Assembly: GCA_022829145.1 (NCBI GenBank)
Contig: CM040745.1
Span: 40,400,144-40,464,143, forward strand
Source: Albula goreensis
Taxonomy: Eukaryota; Chordata; Actinopteri; Albuliformes; Albulidae
Reading direction: 5' to 3'
DNA: 64,000 nt
The position numbers and the translations under genes were made by a program. The notes under the pieces are model-generated. The model did not search any database. It had not been told where the DNA came from and was given only the letters and a program-made list of their open reading frames with translations. Of the stretch, positions 12,701-23,849 are shown one piece after another; the stretch's first letter is position 1, and the number at the start of each line of letters is the position of its first letter.

Positions 12701-13853
12701 AGAAATGAGAATATCCCAGCCATAGCCTTTGTGTTTTGAGACATGTCTACGGAAAAGCCTGTATGTTTAAACTAGAGTCAGTGCAGTTTAAAGTGGTTTC
12801 GCTGTCTGCGCTGGGCCTTCCTGTGACAGTGTTTTGTGTTATTATGCAGAACAAATCTGTGGTGAACCTGATGTTTGCGGCATACAGTGGGGATGTGTCG
12901 GCGCTGAGGAGGTAAGGAGGTGTGATTAGAGTCTAAGGAAGCCCTTTGAGCCCAGTTCTGAACCAGCTGCCATTCTCCGGCTTATACATTATAAGACAAA
13001 ACTAAGAGCAGGTTCATTTTGGTATCCATCCAAAAAACACAGCTCTCTACAATGCATTTTTCAGCTTCTCCCCATGAATGTCTCTCACATTGTGTCCCCA
13101 GATTTTTTTGTCTCTCTCTTTCCCCTCACTGTCTCTCTCTTCCTCCATCCTGTACATGTTCTCCTGCTTCCGCATTTCCAGATTTGCACTCTCATCCATG
13201 AACATGGAGCTGAAGGACTACGACTCTCGCACAGCTCTCCATGTGGCAGCAGCAGAGGGTGAGTCCACAGGACACACACATATACACACACACACACATA
13301 CTTGGCCATGAGTATAATGCTACATATGCTCTCACAGTACACATACTCATGAATGATGTCAGACACACACTCCCCCCTCTGTCTTTTCTAAGAATGATCA
13401 ATCATTCACTAGACTTGAGCTCCCAGGCCCTGAGTTGTGCTTATCTGGCTATATCCAGGTCATGTGGAGGTCGCACGCTTTCTAACGCAGGTCTGCAAGG
13501 TGAACCCATTCGTGAAGGACAGGTAAGGACACCTCACAAAATCATTAATACCTCAATTCCTGTTCTTCTGTTTCCCCTCTTCCTTGTTCTCCTCAGTCTT
13601 CCTCATCCCTCTCTTTTTATCCCTCTTTTCCTTCCGTCTGTGCTGATCTCCTGCGCTCCTGTGGGTATCCCTGTGACCGTGCCCTTTCTCCGATGCCAGG
13701 TGGGGGAACATCCCTCTGGACGACGCTCTGCAGTTCGGGCAGGAGAAGGTGGTGAAGCTGCTGCAGGAGTATCAGTGCACCTGCAGTCTGCAGGAGCCCC
13801 AACCAGACACAGAGGACCATAGCAAGATGGAGACGGTGGAGGGCATGGTGTGA
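762..13853 (+). CDS. gls2: Glutaminase, liver-type (phosphate-activated), 17 exons, 5' partial
   Basis: Mitochondrial enzyme that hydrolyses glutamine to glutamate and ammonia. I read 17 exons with GT-AG borders and consistent phases: 762-861, 2105-2226, 3710-3839, 4224-4303, 4877-5040, 5717-5775, 7800-7832, 8150-8208, 8331-8397, 8576-8626, 9153-9329, 11103-11234, 11533-11625, 12850-12911, 13182-13258, 13459-13522, 13700-13853 (stop TGA 13851-13853). They give 540 residues; the transit-peptide exon is left of the window. Counting from the Asp at 763, the catalytic Ser-x-x-Lys is S158/K161 ([10 protein letters not shown]). Family substrate-site residues are N207 (MVNAGA), E253 and N260 ([11 protein letters not shown]), Y338 (GMYDYSG) and V348. 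Two C-terminal ankyrin repeats follow ([11 protein letters not shown] near 460; [13 protein letters not shown] near 491). The activation loop reads [11 protein letters not shown]; Ser at the position where kidney GLS has Phe322, and an end in GMV, favour GLS2 over GLS. No stop or frameshift was seen. It is convergent with the elastase. Confidence 0.94.
925..1045 (-). repeat. tRNA-derived SINE fragment in gls2 intron
   Basis: Read on the minus strand, the segment has a B-box-like GGTTGCAGTTTCGACTCC, preceded by a region ending CTGAGAGT and followed by a tract resembling GGGCACTGCTGTTGTA. This is the arrangement in common fish tRNA-derived SINEs (GTGCCTTGCT and ACAACAGCAGTGCCC on the plus strand). 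It is diverged and has no clear target-site duplication. Confidence 0.55.
1935..2062. repeat. Short tandem duplication, about 36-bp unit, 3 copies
   Basis: Three imperfect copies of a unit built around GTTGAGGTGAATATCACTGA lie just upstream of the exon at 2105. On the minus strand each copy translates to about 12 residues, which makes a spurious 129-residue open frame. It is intronic. Confidence 0.6.
2465..2557. mobile_element. DNA-transposon terminal fragment (Tigger/pogo-like)
   Basis: After a TA dinucleotide the sequence reads CAGGTTGAGTATCCCTTATC and continues with repeated CGGATTTTGGA / TTTTGGATTTTGGAAT. This terminal pattern is known from vertebrate Tc1/mariner-pogo (Tigger-type) non-autonomous elements. 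Only one end is present. The family assignment is from memory. Confidence 0.4.
2588..3222. repeat. Minisatellite, about 28-bp unit, in gls2 intron
   Basis: About 22 copies of a unit like GGTGATAGAGGCTGGTGTGT plus GTGTAGAG; TG-run length and single bases vary between copies. The array keeps a long minus-strand frame open (233 codons), which is a repeat artefact. It lies between the gls2 exons 2105-2226 and 3710-3839. Confidence 0.9.
5044..5362. repeat. Minisatellite, about 40-bp C-rich unit, in gls2 intron
   Basis: Tandem units of CCCACTCACAGAGCCCCACC followed by CACTCCCCATTTCAGCCCTG, interleaved with variants carrying CTTCTTCCAACTCAGAGACC. It begins immediately after the splice donor at 5041. 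The plus-strand frames of 126 and 142 codons over it are repeat artefacts. Confidence 0.85.
5800..6195. repeat. Minisatellite, about 46-bp unit, in gls2 intron
   Basis: About nine copies of a unit containing GATGACACTGAGTCAGTACA and CATCCTGCCAGATTAGTGTC. The first copies are shorter (about 34 bp, lacking the CCAGATTAG part). The array starts 25 bases after the donor of exon 5717-5775. Confidence 0.9.
6196..7799 (+). other. gls2 intron, no recognised element
   Basis: The intron before the 33-bp exon 7800-7832. I see only AT-rich unique-looking sequence with short open frames on both strands. No exon, RNA gene or transposon was recognised. Confidence 0.5.
9467..10895. mobile_element. Possible hAT-type element (diverged ends) in gls2 intron
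   Basis: The left end reads TAGGGCTGCCCC and is followed by a GTCGAC-rich stretch typical of fish hAT termini. The right end, inverted, reads TAGGGATGTCAAC followed by TTGATTAACTGTTAATC. The interior is AT-rich and has no transposase. The flanking eight bases do not match, so these may be two different solo ends rather than one element. Confidence 0.4.
11650..11703. repeat. Direct duplication, 30-bp period
   Basis: GCATTGCTTTATCAATCATA occurs at 11650 and again at 11680 in the intron after exon 11533-11625. The rest of this intron, to 12849, is AT-rich with no recognised gene. Confidence 0.8.
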
Positions 13854-14769
13854 ATAAGGGGGCCGTGTTCACTGACGCACGCACACGTCAGCCACAGCTG
13901 CTGAAGGAGGCCGGCCACGGACTGCTTCTCCGCCATGAATCTTATTTCCTCCCTCTTATTTCCACCTCTTGTCTTCTTTGTCCATTTAAAACAGCCATGT
14001 TTGTTAATCAAGCCATATTAGAAAAGGCACTTTTTTGACGTTTCAGCAGTAACTCAGCTATGCTGAAGCAGATGGTGTAGTTTTTGTACACAAGAGAGAT
14101 TCAGCTGGCATTTCCACTGAATATTCAGGCCATTCTATCCAGTCTCATCCTGTCTCTCTACAATACACACACATACAGAGACACAGAAACACACACACAC
14201 ATCACTAAGTCGCACATGGCCAATCATGTATGCAACACACATAAGCACCGTGAAATCTGTTCAATATTTGTAAAGATTTACTGTACAGATTTACGGTACT
14301 GTATCTGTGAAGATTTGTGTACAAACGTTTATCCAAATTATTGTGGTTTGTATTTGCAACTATCCAGTGCTGTATTTGCAGATCAGTTTTGTGCATTGAT
14401 AGCTGTCAATGTGCATTTGCAGATCAAACTGGATTTGAGGATTCTGGATACACTTTTTCTGCAAGATGTCTGTAGGATTTTAACATGCATAGCTTCTTCC
14501 TTGCTGGGGTTCAGCCATTGCCCGACCAGATTTAGAATTTAAGTTGAGCATTAGTGCCACCTGCTGGGTTGGAGCCGCAGACATCCAGTCAGCCTCAATT
14601 GTATATCCACATTTAGCATCACTGCCAGATTTTGTTTGTTGTGTGATAGATTAACTTGCACTGGTCGCTGAGTTTGCACAAGAGAATTGTAATAGGGTGG
14701 TGCGTGGGGCTCCCTTGTATTAATCACATAGGCTAGCTATTGGCATGACTTTGCCAGCATGACTTTGCT

Positions 14770-14825
14770 GCTTACATTTACATTGAAATTAAGACATTTT
14801 GCAGACACTCTTATCCAGAGCAACT
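14770..14825 (+). repeat. Second copy of fish interspersed repeat motif
   Basis: TTACATTTACATTGAAATTA followed by GCAGACACTCTTATCCAGAG. This is a diverged relative of the copy at 405-480 and of the abundant teleost motif. Confidence 0.6.
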
Positions 14826-16290
14826 TGTGCGCTAAGTCAGCACACAACAAAATGTGTACAAAAGTTAGCACACTAAGCAGAGATGATACCAAGATGTCAG
14901 TGCCACAACAGATCATAATGGCTGTTAAATCAACATTCAGCAAATCAGTCTGTGCTCTTGTAGTAGGTGCCAGAGGAAGTGTTGGTGTATTGGTGTAAGT
15001 GGATAGTGCGGATAAACTAAAGCTGAGTAGACTCAAACTGTCATGTGTGAATCTAATCACCCAAGGCAAGAGTAGGAGGAGATATCCGAGCACTGGTATG
15101 AACCTTTCAGGCTAGCAAACACGGAAGAATCCTTCAGCGCGTAATTTCAATGTTTGGGACCCAGAGGTGTGCAATTAATGCAGTAATGCACAAGAGGGCG
15201 TTGAATCACCGCGTTATTACAACTAACGTGGCCAAGGCAAGTGTAGCCTAGAGATCATTGATTTATGAGAAGCAGCGTGAACCACATGGTAGTGTTCATT
15301 TTATTACCACTGGTGTTTGGAATGTGAAACCGTGAGTTTCAATGCCTAGACTGCCATTTTGTGTTTGCCATTTTGCCAGGCTTGAACAAAATGATCCGTT
15401 TGATTTTAATTTTAAATGTTGTGTATTCAGCTGAACCAGTGTTCATTAATTAAGTACGTAGAGATGGATATATGGGGCTGTTTAAATAATGAAATTGAAA
15501 TTTGCTTTTCATGTTACATTAATATGATACATACACTGTGTATTTACCCCTGATTTGTATTTTTATAGTTTTTGCATGTATATGTATTCAACCCTATTAC
15601 AGTATGCAGTTGTGGTAGACTCATTATTCTTATTTGAAGACAAAGTTTATATTTGGGATCACACCAAAAAGTATACGTTTTTAAACATGTTAACATCCTG
15701 TGCCCATTTGTTGGGTTTATTTTTTTTATCATATGGTGATGTGGCCCATCCCACAAGAGAGCACACCAAAAAAATCCACACTGAAACATCAAAATTTACA
15801 TCAAGTATGCAAGTTACAGTCACACGGAGAGAATGATAACAGTAATACACTAAGGAGAGAACATCACAGGAAAGAGAAAGCTGTAGCATTTCTGACCACT
15901 AATTTAAAATAAGGCACCAGTGATAATGTGGCATTGTAATTTGTGTGTCAATTCGCAAACACAAGACTTGGTGTGATGTTGTGCTGTGTATATGCTGTAC
16001 CCACCTTCTCCTTAGCACTCTCACAATGCATTGATTAGTACATTTAGCGGGTCAGACTTTTCTCACCTTCCAGAAGACTTTGTCATGATGAAGCCACAAC
16101 GTAGTTTATTATACATGAAAATGTATCTGCTAATTGTTCACTGTAAAGCCACAAGTGGTAGTTTGTGTACTCACTCTGGAGTCTGCGTAAGATAAGAAGG
16201 CTGTACAAAAGTCTGCCAACGCATAAGAATGTTTTGTAAATGTCATTTTGTTTGTCAGTTTTTTGAAAGGTCAGATCTGTGGAATTTATG

Positions 16291-16296
16291 ATTAAA
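16291..16296 (+). terminator. Candidate gls2 polyadenylation signal ATTAAA
   Basis: ATTAAA is followed about 35 bases later by a GT-rich stretch (TCCTTGTGTTCTGTTG), as expected for cleavage. It would give a 3' UTR of about 2.4 kb. Other variant signals are possible. Confidence 0.3.
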
Positions 16297-17126
16297 TATA
16301 TTCATTAGGATGTGCTATTAATCCTTGTGTTCTGTTGAAATTTAATTTACTTCCTCATTGGGTCCCATGGATCCCAGTGCTGTACATGTAAATATAATAA
16401 GTAAAAGTTAGAGATCAACCAATTTTGTTTTTTTCTGAGCTTTTACTTCTTCTGACCATGATAAAAACCAATTGACAGAACATTTGAAGTCTTAGCTTTC
16501 CCTTTAGGGGCAAAGTGAGTCTGCGCATTTCACAAAGGTGATGAAATAGAGAGACAGGCTGGGGAGGGGTTAGTTATGCAAAGACTTGTGAATATGTGCA
16601 GAGATGGACTGTTAGACCCCAAACAGAACCAATATTTTTCTGTGGAGGATGTCTGAAACATTCCATTCCATTCCAAAATCATGTTTATAAGCAGTTATCA
16701 TGAAATTCGGGAAAGTCGTGAAGTATCAAGCTGATAAAACAATGTTAAGTATGTTTTTTGAGGCATTAAAGAGGGTCTGGGGTCTCACAGACCCCAAACA
16801 GAAGATGAGGCTTAATAATTTAGTCCCATTTGTGTGGGAGCTGATTTCACCTCTAATTTTCATCATGCAATTATGGTTTTTGACTGCTTTTGTTCTTTTA
16901 AAAGTACAACCTTCTGAAATTGCTTCATGACTAATCCCAATACTTACCTTAATCATTTTCATCTGAGCAGAAAATGTCTGCCTTTGTATAAGCATTTAAG
17001 GTGTTGCTACAATATGATGCCTGTAAAACAATAACCGATAGAGACGATTTTATAGAAAGGAATTGAGTGTACGAGATGACAGTTACATATGAAGGCAAAG
17101 GCAATTTTCAGTTTGATTGAACAGCT

Positions 17127-17132
17127 TTTATT
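17127..17132 (-). terminator. Candidate cela1 polyadenylation signal
   Basis: The minus strand reads AATAAA (plus TTTATT) about 370 bases downstream of the elastase stop at 17500. It is the first canonical hexamer I noticed downstream; cleavage-site support is not visible. Confidence 0.4.
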
Positions 17133-17499
17133 TTAATGTATTTCACATCGTATGTGAGCTGATCATTATTTTGAAGTTCAGGGATCAGCAGAGCTGTATT
17201 TGCCACAGTCTCTCCATCATCTGTGCTGTCTGTATGGAACTGCTGCCTTATCCCATGATCTGCAGTGAAAAAGTCAAATTAGAGATAGGTAAAAGATGGC
17301 AGCTTTTCTTGCAATACCTACTTTTACAACAGTTATACCAATTGACATACAGATGAATTGTCATTTTACTATCTGTCTTTTTGTTTTCTACAATGCTGTC
17401 AGTTCCTTTGACCAGATGGGGTAATTAAAGTAATGGGGTTATAAACACAATTTATATGACACAAATGTATCAGATCTGGATAATCGGAGTTGCACTAAA

Positions 17500-20400
17500 T
17501 TAGGTGGTGCTGGCCGTGGTAGATTTTTCATTGGTTGTCTGCGTCAGTGACCGCCTGTGACTGGCCCACTGATTAATGATCGCAGTTCTTACGCTCTCCA
17601 TCCAGCCGATGTAGGCGGAGACCCGGGTGAATACTGTAGGCTTCCTCTGAGTGTTGCAGCCCAGCGAGGACACAAAGCTGGTCACTCCATGAACGTAGTA
17701 CCTTCCATTCACCTGGCAGTTCAAGGGACCGCCAGAGTCACCCTACAAGGAGAGAGAAAGGAAAGAAAACGGTCAACACGTTACTGTTTACAGTTTTCCC
17801 GTCCTGCCGTATTAATTATATATAAATTACAGGAAAATATAGATATTTACCGCCTGACATCTCTTACCAGTTGAGATGATGTTTCAGAGCTTTTACAAAT
17901 GCACAGATATCCCAAACACTTAATAATTATTTTTAAATTGACTTTATATATTTATTTACGCTAACAGTAGAGGTACTTTCATTGTAAATTTGAGAAACAT
18001 TGAAATGCATTGTTTTATGATTTCCAAAACAAAGTAAGTTGTGGTTATTTTTGTTTTTGTTTTGTCAATAATTTTGGAATTGTGGAACAGTTTACCTGGC
18101 AACCAGACAGACTTCCACCACCAGCGCAAACCATGTTGGTCTTCACCGTGCTTCCCCACCAGCTGCCGCTGGAGCAGGTCTGGTGGTCAACCACAGGCAG
18201 GTATGCCTGCTTAAGGTCAGAAGACAGCTGGCCGCCAGCTGTAGGCCGAAGGTGACAGAACATAGGACAAAACACAGGACACAATGGGGTGGAATGTCAT
18301 CACATTCAAACGGATAGGGATACAGAGAAACCAAGAGATAGATATGAAAGGTTGGATCCAATCAGCATTTGCCACACATTTGCCTTGCCTTACTGATTTA
18401 CACATAAGTATGTAACTTATTTTGAAATTCACAAACTACAGAAAAACAATTGCAATTAATTGTGGGTCAAAATTAAGAAGAAATCAAAAGACCAGGGTCT
18501 TTTGAGTAATAGTTGAACTATTTGAACAGTAATAAAATACGTTTCTTTAAAATTGTCAGTAAACCATTTTACTGATAATTTTGAAAGAAACTTATTTTTA
18601 CCACCACTGTTATAACTTTTTGGTTAGTGACATGTTTTGTCGATATTAATAAAGACTTGCAGGACAATTTCAAACTGCATGGCATTAACAGGGATGTCAG
18701 ATTCATGTAAAGCTTGTTTGTGGTGTGCAGTGACAGCAGCCCTGCTGAGAGTCGTAGATCAGCCAATCAGAGCTGCACGTACTCTGAGTGCGGCCCCAGC
18801 CAGTGATGTAGCAGAGGTTGTTGTGGGGCAGAACCTGGCCGGAAGGAGGCAACAACCCCAGCTGGACATTGGTGTTGAGGGTGGCGTCGGTGGACAGACG
18901 GAGCAGGGCAATGTCATACCTAAGGTCAGACAAGCGGTGTCACAGATTAGAAGGATGCAAAAGTCGTTTGTTGGCAACGGAGATTTGTAACAGCTGCACT
19001 CATTTTTCCTTTATAAATACCACTCACTCTAAAGGAAAAAAATAACAGTTGCAGGAATAAGTAAGTGTAAGCCAAGGATGTATGTTCACAGGATTAGGTA
19101 AGGGTATATGTTCACTGAATTTGAATCAATGTACTCTCACAGCTACAGCATTTTCCAAAATTTTGGCTATACAACTTGCTTCCTCGTTAGCTATTTTTCA
19201 GCAATATCCCCAAAAGTCAAATTCTACCTCAACAACAAAAGTAATAATAATGAATAATGGTGAATAATAATAATGCAAAAATAAATTTCATTTTTACTTG
19301 ATAAATTATTTGATTTTGTTAAAATAAATCCTGACCTGCTGGCTTATACACAGGTGAACAGTAGGTAATACTGACCCACTGGAGAGCCTGTTGGCGTCCC
19401 AATTGGGGTGCAGGTAGACCTGGCTGACGCCGATGTACTGCTCCTTGCCCTCATGGTTGTAGATGTTGTGATCACCGACGACAACGCGCCACGTCCTACT
19501 ACTGCAGAGATACATGCCAAACAGTAGTGTTTGTGATGAAAACTGTATTACCTGCACACACAGTGAGTTAGCTGTGATATCTGTGGGAGACCACTGATTA
19601 ATGCAGCTGTTGTCTGTGGGCTGCTGGGTATCAGATGCCACGATTTTTGTCCCAGAATCCTGAACATGCCGCTGCAGGTTATGACACACATAATCTGGCA
19701 TAATTTTGCCCCAGGGAAAGAAGTGCTTTGCCACTTTAGCACAATAGTGATACCCCTGGTAATTTAGCATTTTACAGTCTGTCCACATAAGCTTCTGCTG
19801 TATTTCAAAACAATTACATCTGCAAAGCTCAGCTGACTGACTGCAGGGGTGTGTTTTTGTAATGTGGGAACACACATTCTGGTCTGCAAACTCTCAAACA
19901 GAAAAACAGAAGAGAAGGCAGTAACAAATTTAATCAGGTTTCAAAATCTGGGAAAACAATGAGCCTCAAAATTATGAAAAAGAAATTAGTATGTGGGTCT
20001 CCCTCTCACCTGTCCACACAGTGAGCTGCTGTCATCACCCATCCCTCCTCACCAGAGTTCCTCCACAGGTGTGGTAGAAAGAACTCCCGGATTTGTACTG
20101 GAGAGAGATCTATAAGAAAAGATGAGAGAGACTGGATTAAAGACTAAAGGAATTGAGGTGATACGCTGCCGGGGCCTACCTGGTGGCACGCTCCGCTAAA
20201 GCTCCAGTCATACGCAGGGAGGTTATCCGATGTCAAATCCTGGGCATGACAGCATTAGGCCCTCCAGGGGTTTAAGTCAGCAGAGCGCCCCCTGCTGTTC
20301 AGGCTAACTGGATTCCTACATCCTGCCTGCTACAGCTGTCTAGAAAGAGCAGTTCTCCTAGATTGTGACTGTAGTTGTTGGAGTGCAGAGTGAAAAAGCT

Positions 20401-23400
20401 GGAGTAATGCACTTCGAATGAAGTTATAGCAGCAAATGTTATCTTTGTTTGCGCTGTTAATGTGCAGGGCTTTCTGTAAAGACACATGTGATAGCACACT
20501 AACGAACACACACAGGATGTAACAAAAGAGCAAAACATACATAAATATTTATGTATGATTATATAACTAGTCTGCAGCTGGAGCACCTTTTATATTCAGA
20601 ACAGCTTAAATCCTTTGTGGAATCATTTCACTGGGTTATGCATTGCTACACTTAGCTCTTAGTAAAAAGCAGCCCTGTTATTAAAATTTGATTTTTGAAG
20701 CTCACAGCATACAGTTTCTGTTGAGAGGGGTCATATTGTAGTCAGTACTGTGGTCAGGCTTATGTGTTTTTGTCAACTGTTAACATCAACTTCTTGAATC
20801 AGTTTTTCCTTGTTTGGCATTTTGTTTGAAGTTTCAATCACTGGAATTTTGGCTATTTTCAACTATTTGAGCCTAAACACCTCTTAGATGCAATGATGTT
20901 TTAGAACCTCACATAATAAAGCATCACTTTTTACAATGTGTTTTAGAGCACAGGAAAAATGGTAATTAATGTCAATGTTAATTCCTAATTTTTAATGATT
21001 TGAATGTCCTTTTCAGCGATGTTTCCATTATCTAGTCGCAAACTTGTGGATTTGCTGATATGAACAGTTCTATTGGTGTTTACCTGCCAAGGCCAAGAGT
21101 TGGGTCTGGCTACTTCACCCCCCACAACTCTTGTTTGTAGGTGCTCCAGGTACCGTGGCTGGGGGAGATCCTCAGCGAGTGCTAGACAGACAGACAGACA
21201 GACAGACAGACACAAAATTTGATTTTTATTACCAACTATAGCTGAAGGTTCAAAGAAACAACTAGCTCAGCCTAGCTGGGGTAAGTAACTGACTCATGCA
21301 TACAACTGTGCACATGTGAATGTGCACAACAACCCCATGCCATTAATGCAAGCACTATATACCATACATTCTGTTCAGGAAACTGAAATCAGTTCACCAA
21401 GAACCCATATATTTTGTGCAGGACACAGAAATGTTAAATAATCCAATCACGGCAGGGAGAGTGTGAAAATAGAAATTTCATAAGCCTCAGCATAGGGGTG
21501 GCAAATAGAAAAGTATCTCGCATGGCAAATTGTTACAGCAGCTGTTAGCACTCATGGTACTGAGAGCTGAGCACAGAATGAGATTGAAAAAGGTAGACAC
21601 CAAGAAGTGACTTGGTGCTCAATGGATAAGTGTGAAAACAACGCACAACGGTAAGGGTGTTTATTGGTGATATGGTCTCAGGAACGATACAGAGGGGACA
21701 CAGAGCAGATGCCATCATTTGTGTTCGTCAGCAATATCAGCTGACGTACACAAATTCATTCACTGATGGCTCTTATAGCAATGTGAGGGCAGTTGATTTT
21801 ACCAATTATATTAGTAAAACCAGACATTGCAGCAAAAAGCCATTTCATTTTTGCCTATTCACCGGCTGTGTTTGGGAATCTTATGCAGTGTAGGCTGAGA
21901 AGTAGGGTTGAACCCGAATATGAAAAGGTTATTGGGAAAGGCAAAGATAATGCGATGGAAATAGATATTTCTTCTACCCGAATTTGCTCATTATTATTTG
22001 GGGGAGAAAAAAAGCCAAGATTGACATGTCTGTGTATCAGCCATTATGTTCCTTCAAATCGATTCATATCATTATGGATGTCCACAAGATAAAAATTCCC
22101 TTTCTGTTTGTAACATACGACTTTCATTTACTACACATTATTGAAAAGTGATTGCTATATTTCTGTAGTTGCTCCCACCAAGTCAGCTCAAAGCAGGTAG
22201 CAGGCTGAGAGCCGACTGTTCCCGGCTATCACTCAGGGAAACTCTCACATCGAAGAGGAGGAGGGGTCATGTGCGGGAGCTAGCGATACAAAAGTCTTGT
22301 GTGGCAACTGGATTTCTTTCAAACCCCCACAACCTATACATCAAAATGAAGCTTAGAACATGTATTTAATTCCCTCCATTTTAAAAACCCAGTTCTGTAG
22401 GGAAAAAAATAAATAAATAAAATGGGCAAAAAAGTTCATGTATTACTGGTATGTAATTACTGTTGTAAAATAGTAATTCCGTTTCCCTAGCGAATTGCAG
22501 TGATGTTAATACATCAGAAAACACGATCACAAATTGTGATTTACAATGCAAAACCAATGTATAATACCTTTTCTTTCATTTTCTGATTGTTCAATGTCCC
22601 CCAGGTAAAGGGGGGTGGTGGTGGTGTTCAGTTAGTTCATAAAACTTAGTTTAGTTAAAAATCAAAAAGGGCTAGAGAAAGATGAAAAGTACAGTATTAG
22701 GATGTGGAAATATATTTCATAATGAATTATATGCCAATATTAAATCAATTTGATGCTTTGAAGGCCATCCAACACTTGGTATGAAATGATTGAGTGTGTG
22801 CTGGCTTATACCCAAACTGTCTGCTTTTTTGGTGCTGAAAAACCCCTGTTGCCAAGATCCTGAGAGTTGGCAGGATTACCAGGTGGGCAGTTGTTGGCTG
22901 GTTGTGATGTGTAGGGTAGTCCAGCACTTGCCCCACTTCAGCACAGAGCTCCAAGAGCACAAGTCATGTCATGACACTGACTCATAAGCCAGTCATTACC
23001 ATGGACATACACAATAAGCATGGTCTCTGTTTCACCATACCATTCACAGTGTGCCGATATAATCATGGTCAAGCTATCTGGTCGTGTTCCTCCAAAGACA
23101 TAAGAAGAATATGATTGTTGTCGCATCAGCAGTATAAAAAATAATGGAGATCAGTTGCCACAGGAACCAGTGCAGTCATGTCTCTGGCCCTCACCTGAGT
23201 CTGGGATTCACACTGAATGGGCCTGATTTTATTGTTGATTTAAGGCAGGAAAAAGACACTGTTTTAAAATTAGATGAACAAAAGATAAATCTGTTGTAAA
23301 GAACAGAAAGAACAGACCAATGATAATAAAAAATAAAGAAAAAATGGTAAATGATGAAAAATATCTCCAAATTAATAAAATAAATGTTCAAATTCCTTTT

Positions 23401-23801
23401 GAACTGGCACTGGAAACAAAAACGTATCAATTTTGACCCATATGATTACAATCATATGATTTTGTTCTGCACTCCTTCATACATTCCATGTAACAAATAT
23501 CTCCCTGTTCATTGTATCTTTAAAGTAACTCTACTCCTTTTCCCAAACAAAAACGTCAATTTTCTCTCTGGGTCTATGTGTTCATGATACAGAGTGCATC
23601 ATTCTCTGGCTACCCTTTTCCAAACCAGACTGCTCTCTCTTTCTGTCTGAAAGCAGCCAGCTCCAGGCCTCTGTGTTGATTTGGAACCAGTGCAGAGTGT
23701 TTGCCTGTGTATAAACCGCTATGTTTTTTTCCCAGTTCAAAAAAGAGAAAACTCCTCTTACCCAGGGCAGCCAATGCTGTCAGAAGGAGGAACCGAAGCA
23801 T
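17500..23801 (-). CDS. cela1: Chymotrypsin-like elastase 1 precursor, 7 exons, with a one-base frameshift
   Basis: Secreted pancreatic serine protease of the S1 family. Exons, in transcription order: 23801-23762, 21181-21084, 20109-20010, 19501-19376, 18919-18783, 18238-18096, 17742-17500; all have GT-AG borders. The ATG at 23799-23801 opens a hydrophobic signal peptide ([16 protein letters not shown]). The propeptide ends QTR, and cleavage after R31 would expose VVGGE. Triad residues are His in TAAHC (exon 3), Asp in YDIALL (exon 5) and Ser in GDSGGP (exon 7). Ser189-Gly190 and Val216/Thr226 positions (chymotrypsin numbering) fit elastase specificity. Oddity 1: exon 3 is 100 nt, not 101, so the frame is lost after GTLVR and meets TGA at 20035-20037, before the catalytic His. 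Oddity 2: after AYIGWMESV the frame runs about 27 residues further than related elastases. With the frame restored the product would be about 295 residues. Allelic, assembly or pseudogene origin is undecided. Confidence 0.9.
21184..21213. repeat. (GACA)n microsatellite at a cela1 splice acceptor
   Basis: Seven tandem AGAC/GACA units. On the coding (minus) strand the run is (TGTC)n and directly abuts the AG acceptor of exon 2, so it forms the polypyrimidine tract. Confidence 0.9.
21214..23750 (-). other. cela1 intron 1, no recognised element
   Basis: The first intron of about 2.6 kb between the signal-peptide exon and exon 2. It is mixed AT-rich sequence with several short open frames but no recognised coding exon, RNA gene or complete repeat. 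Confidence 0.5.
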
Positions 23802-23841
23802 GTTTGCAGTCCGATGTGAGTTTCTGTTACAGGAAATCAGG

Positions 23842-23849
23842 CTTTTATG
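23842..23849 (-). promoter_or_regulatory. TATA-like element of cela1
   Basis: The minus strand reads CATAAAAG about 40 bases upstream of the elastase ATG. This fits a TATA-driven pancreatic promoter with a very short 5' UTR. E-boxes CATGTG (about 23864) and CACCTG (23910-23915, minus sense), with a TTTCC at about 23874, could be PTF1-type elements; that part is inference. Confidence 0.5.

Larger units (their letters stand above)
13854..17499. other. gls2 3' UTR and convergent intergenic spacer
   Basis: There is no third gene here. The gls2 3' UTR starts at 13854. The region holds CA-rich patches (about 14165-14200), a second copy of the fish interspersed motif (14770-14825) and AT-rich unique sequence. 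A polyadenylation signal is proposed for each of the two convergent genes. Confidence 0.6.

Noticed and set aside
13241..13822. 193-codon plus-strand open frame
   Set aside because: It overlaps gls2 exons and introns in the wrong frame; the splice-consistent glutaminase reading explains the region.
19306..19875. 189-codon minus-strand open frame
   Set aside because: Only the part 19376-19501 is real (elastase exon 4); the remainder is intron read-through.
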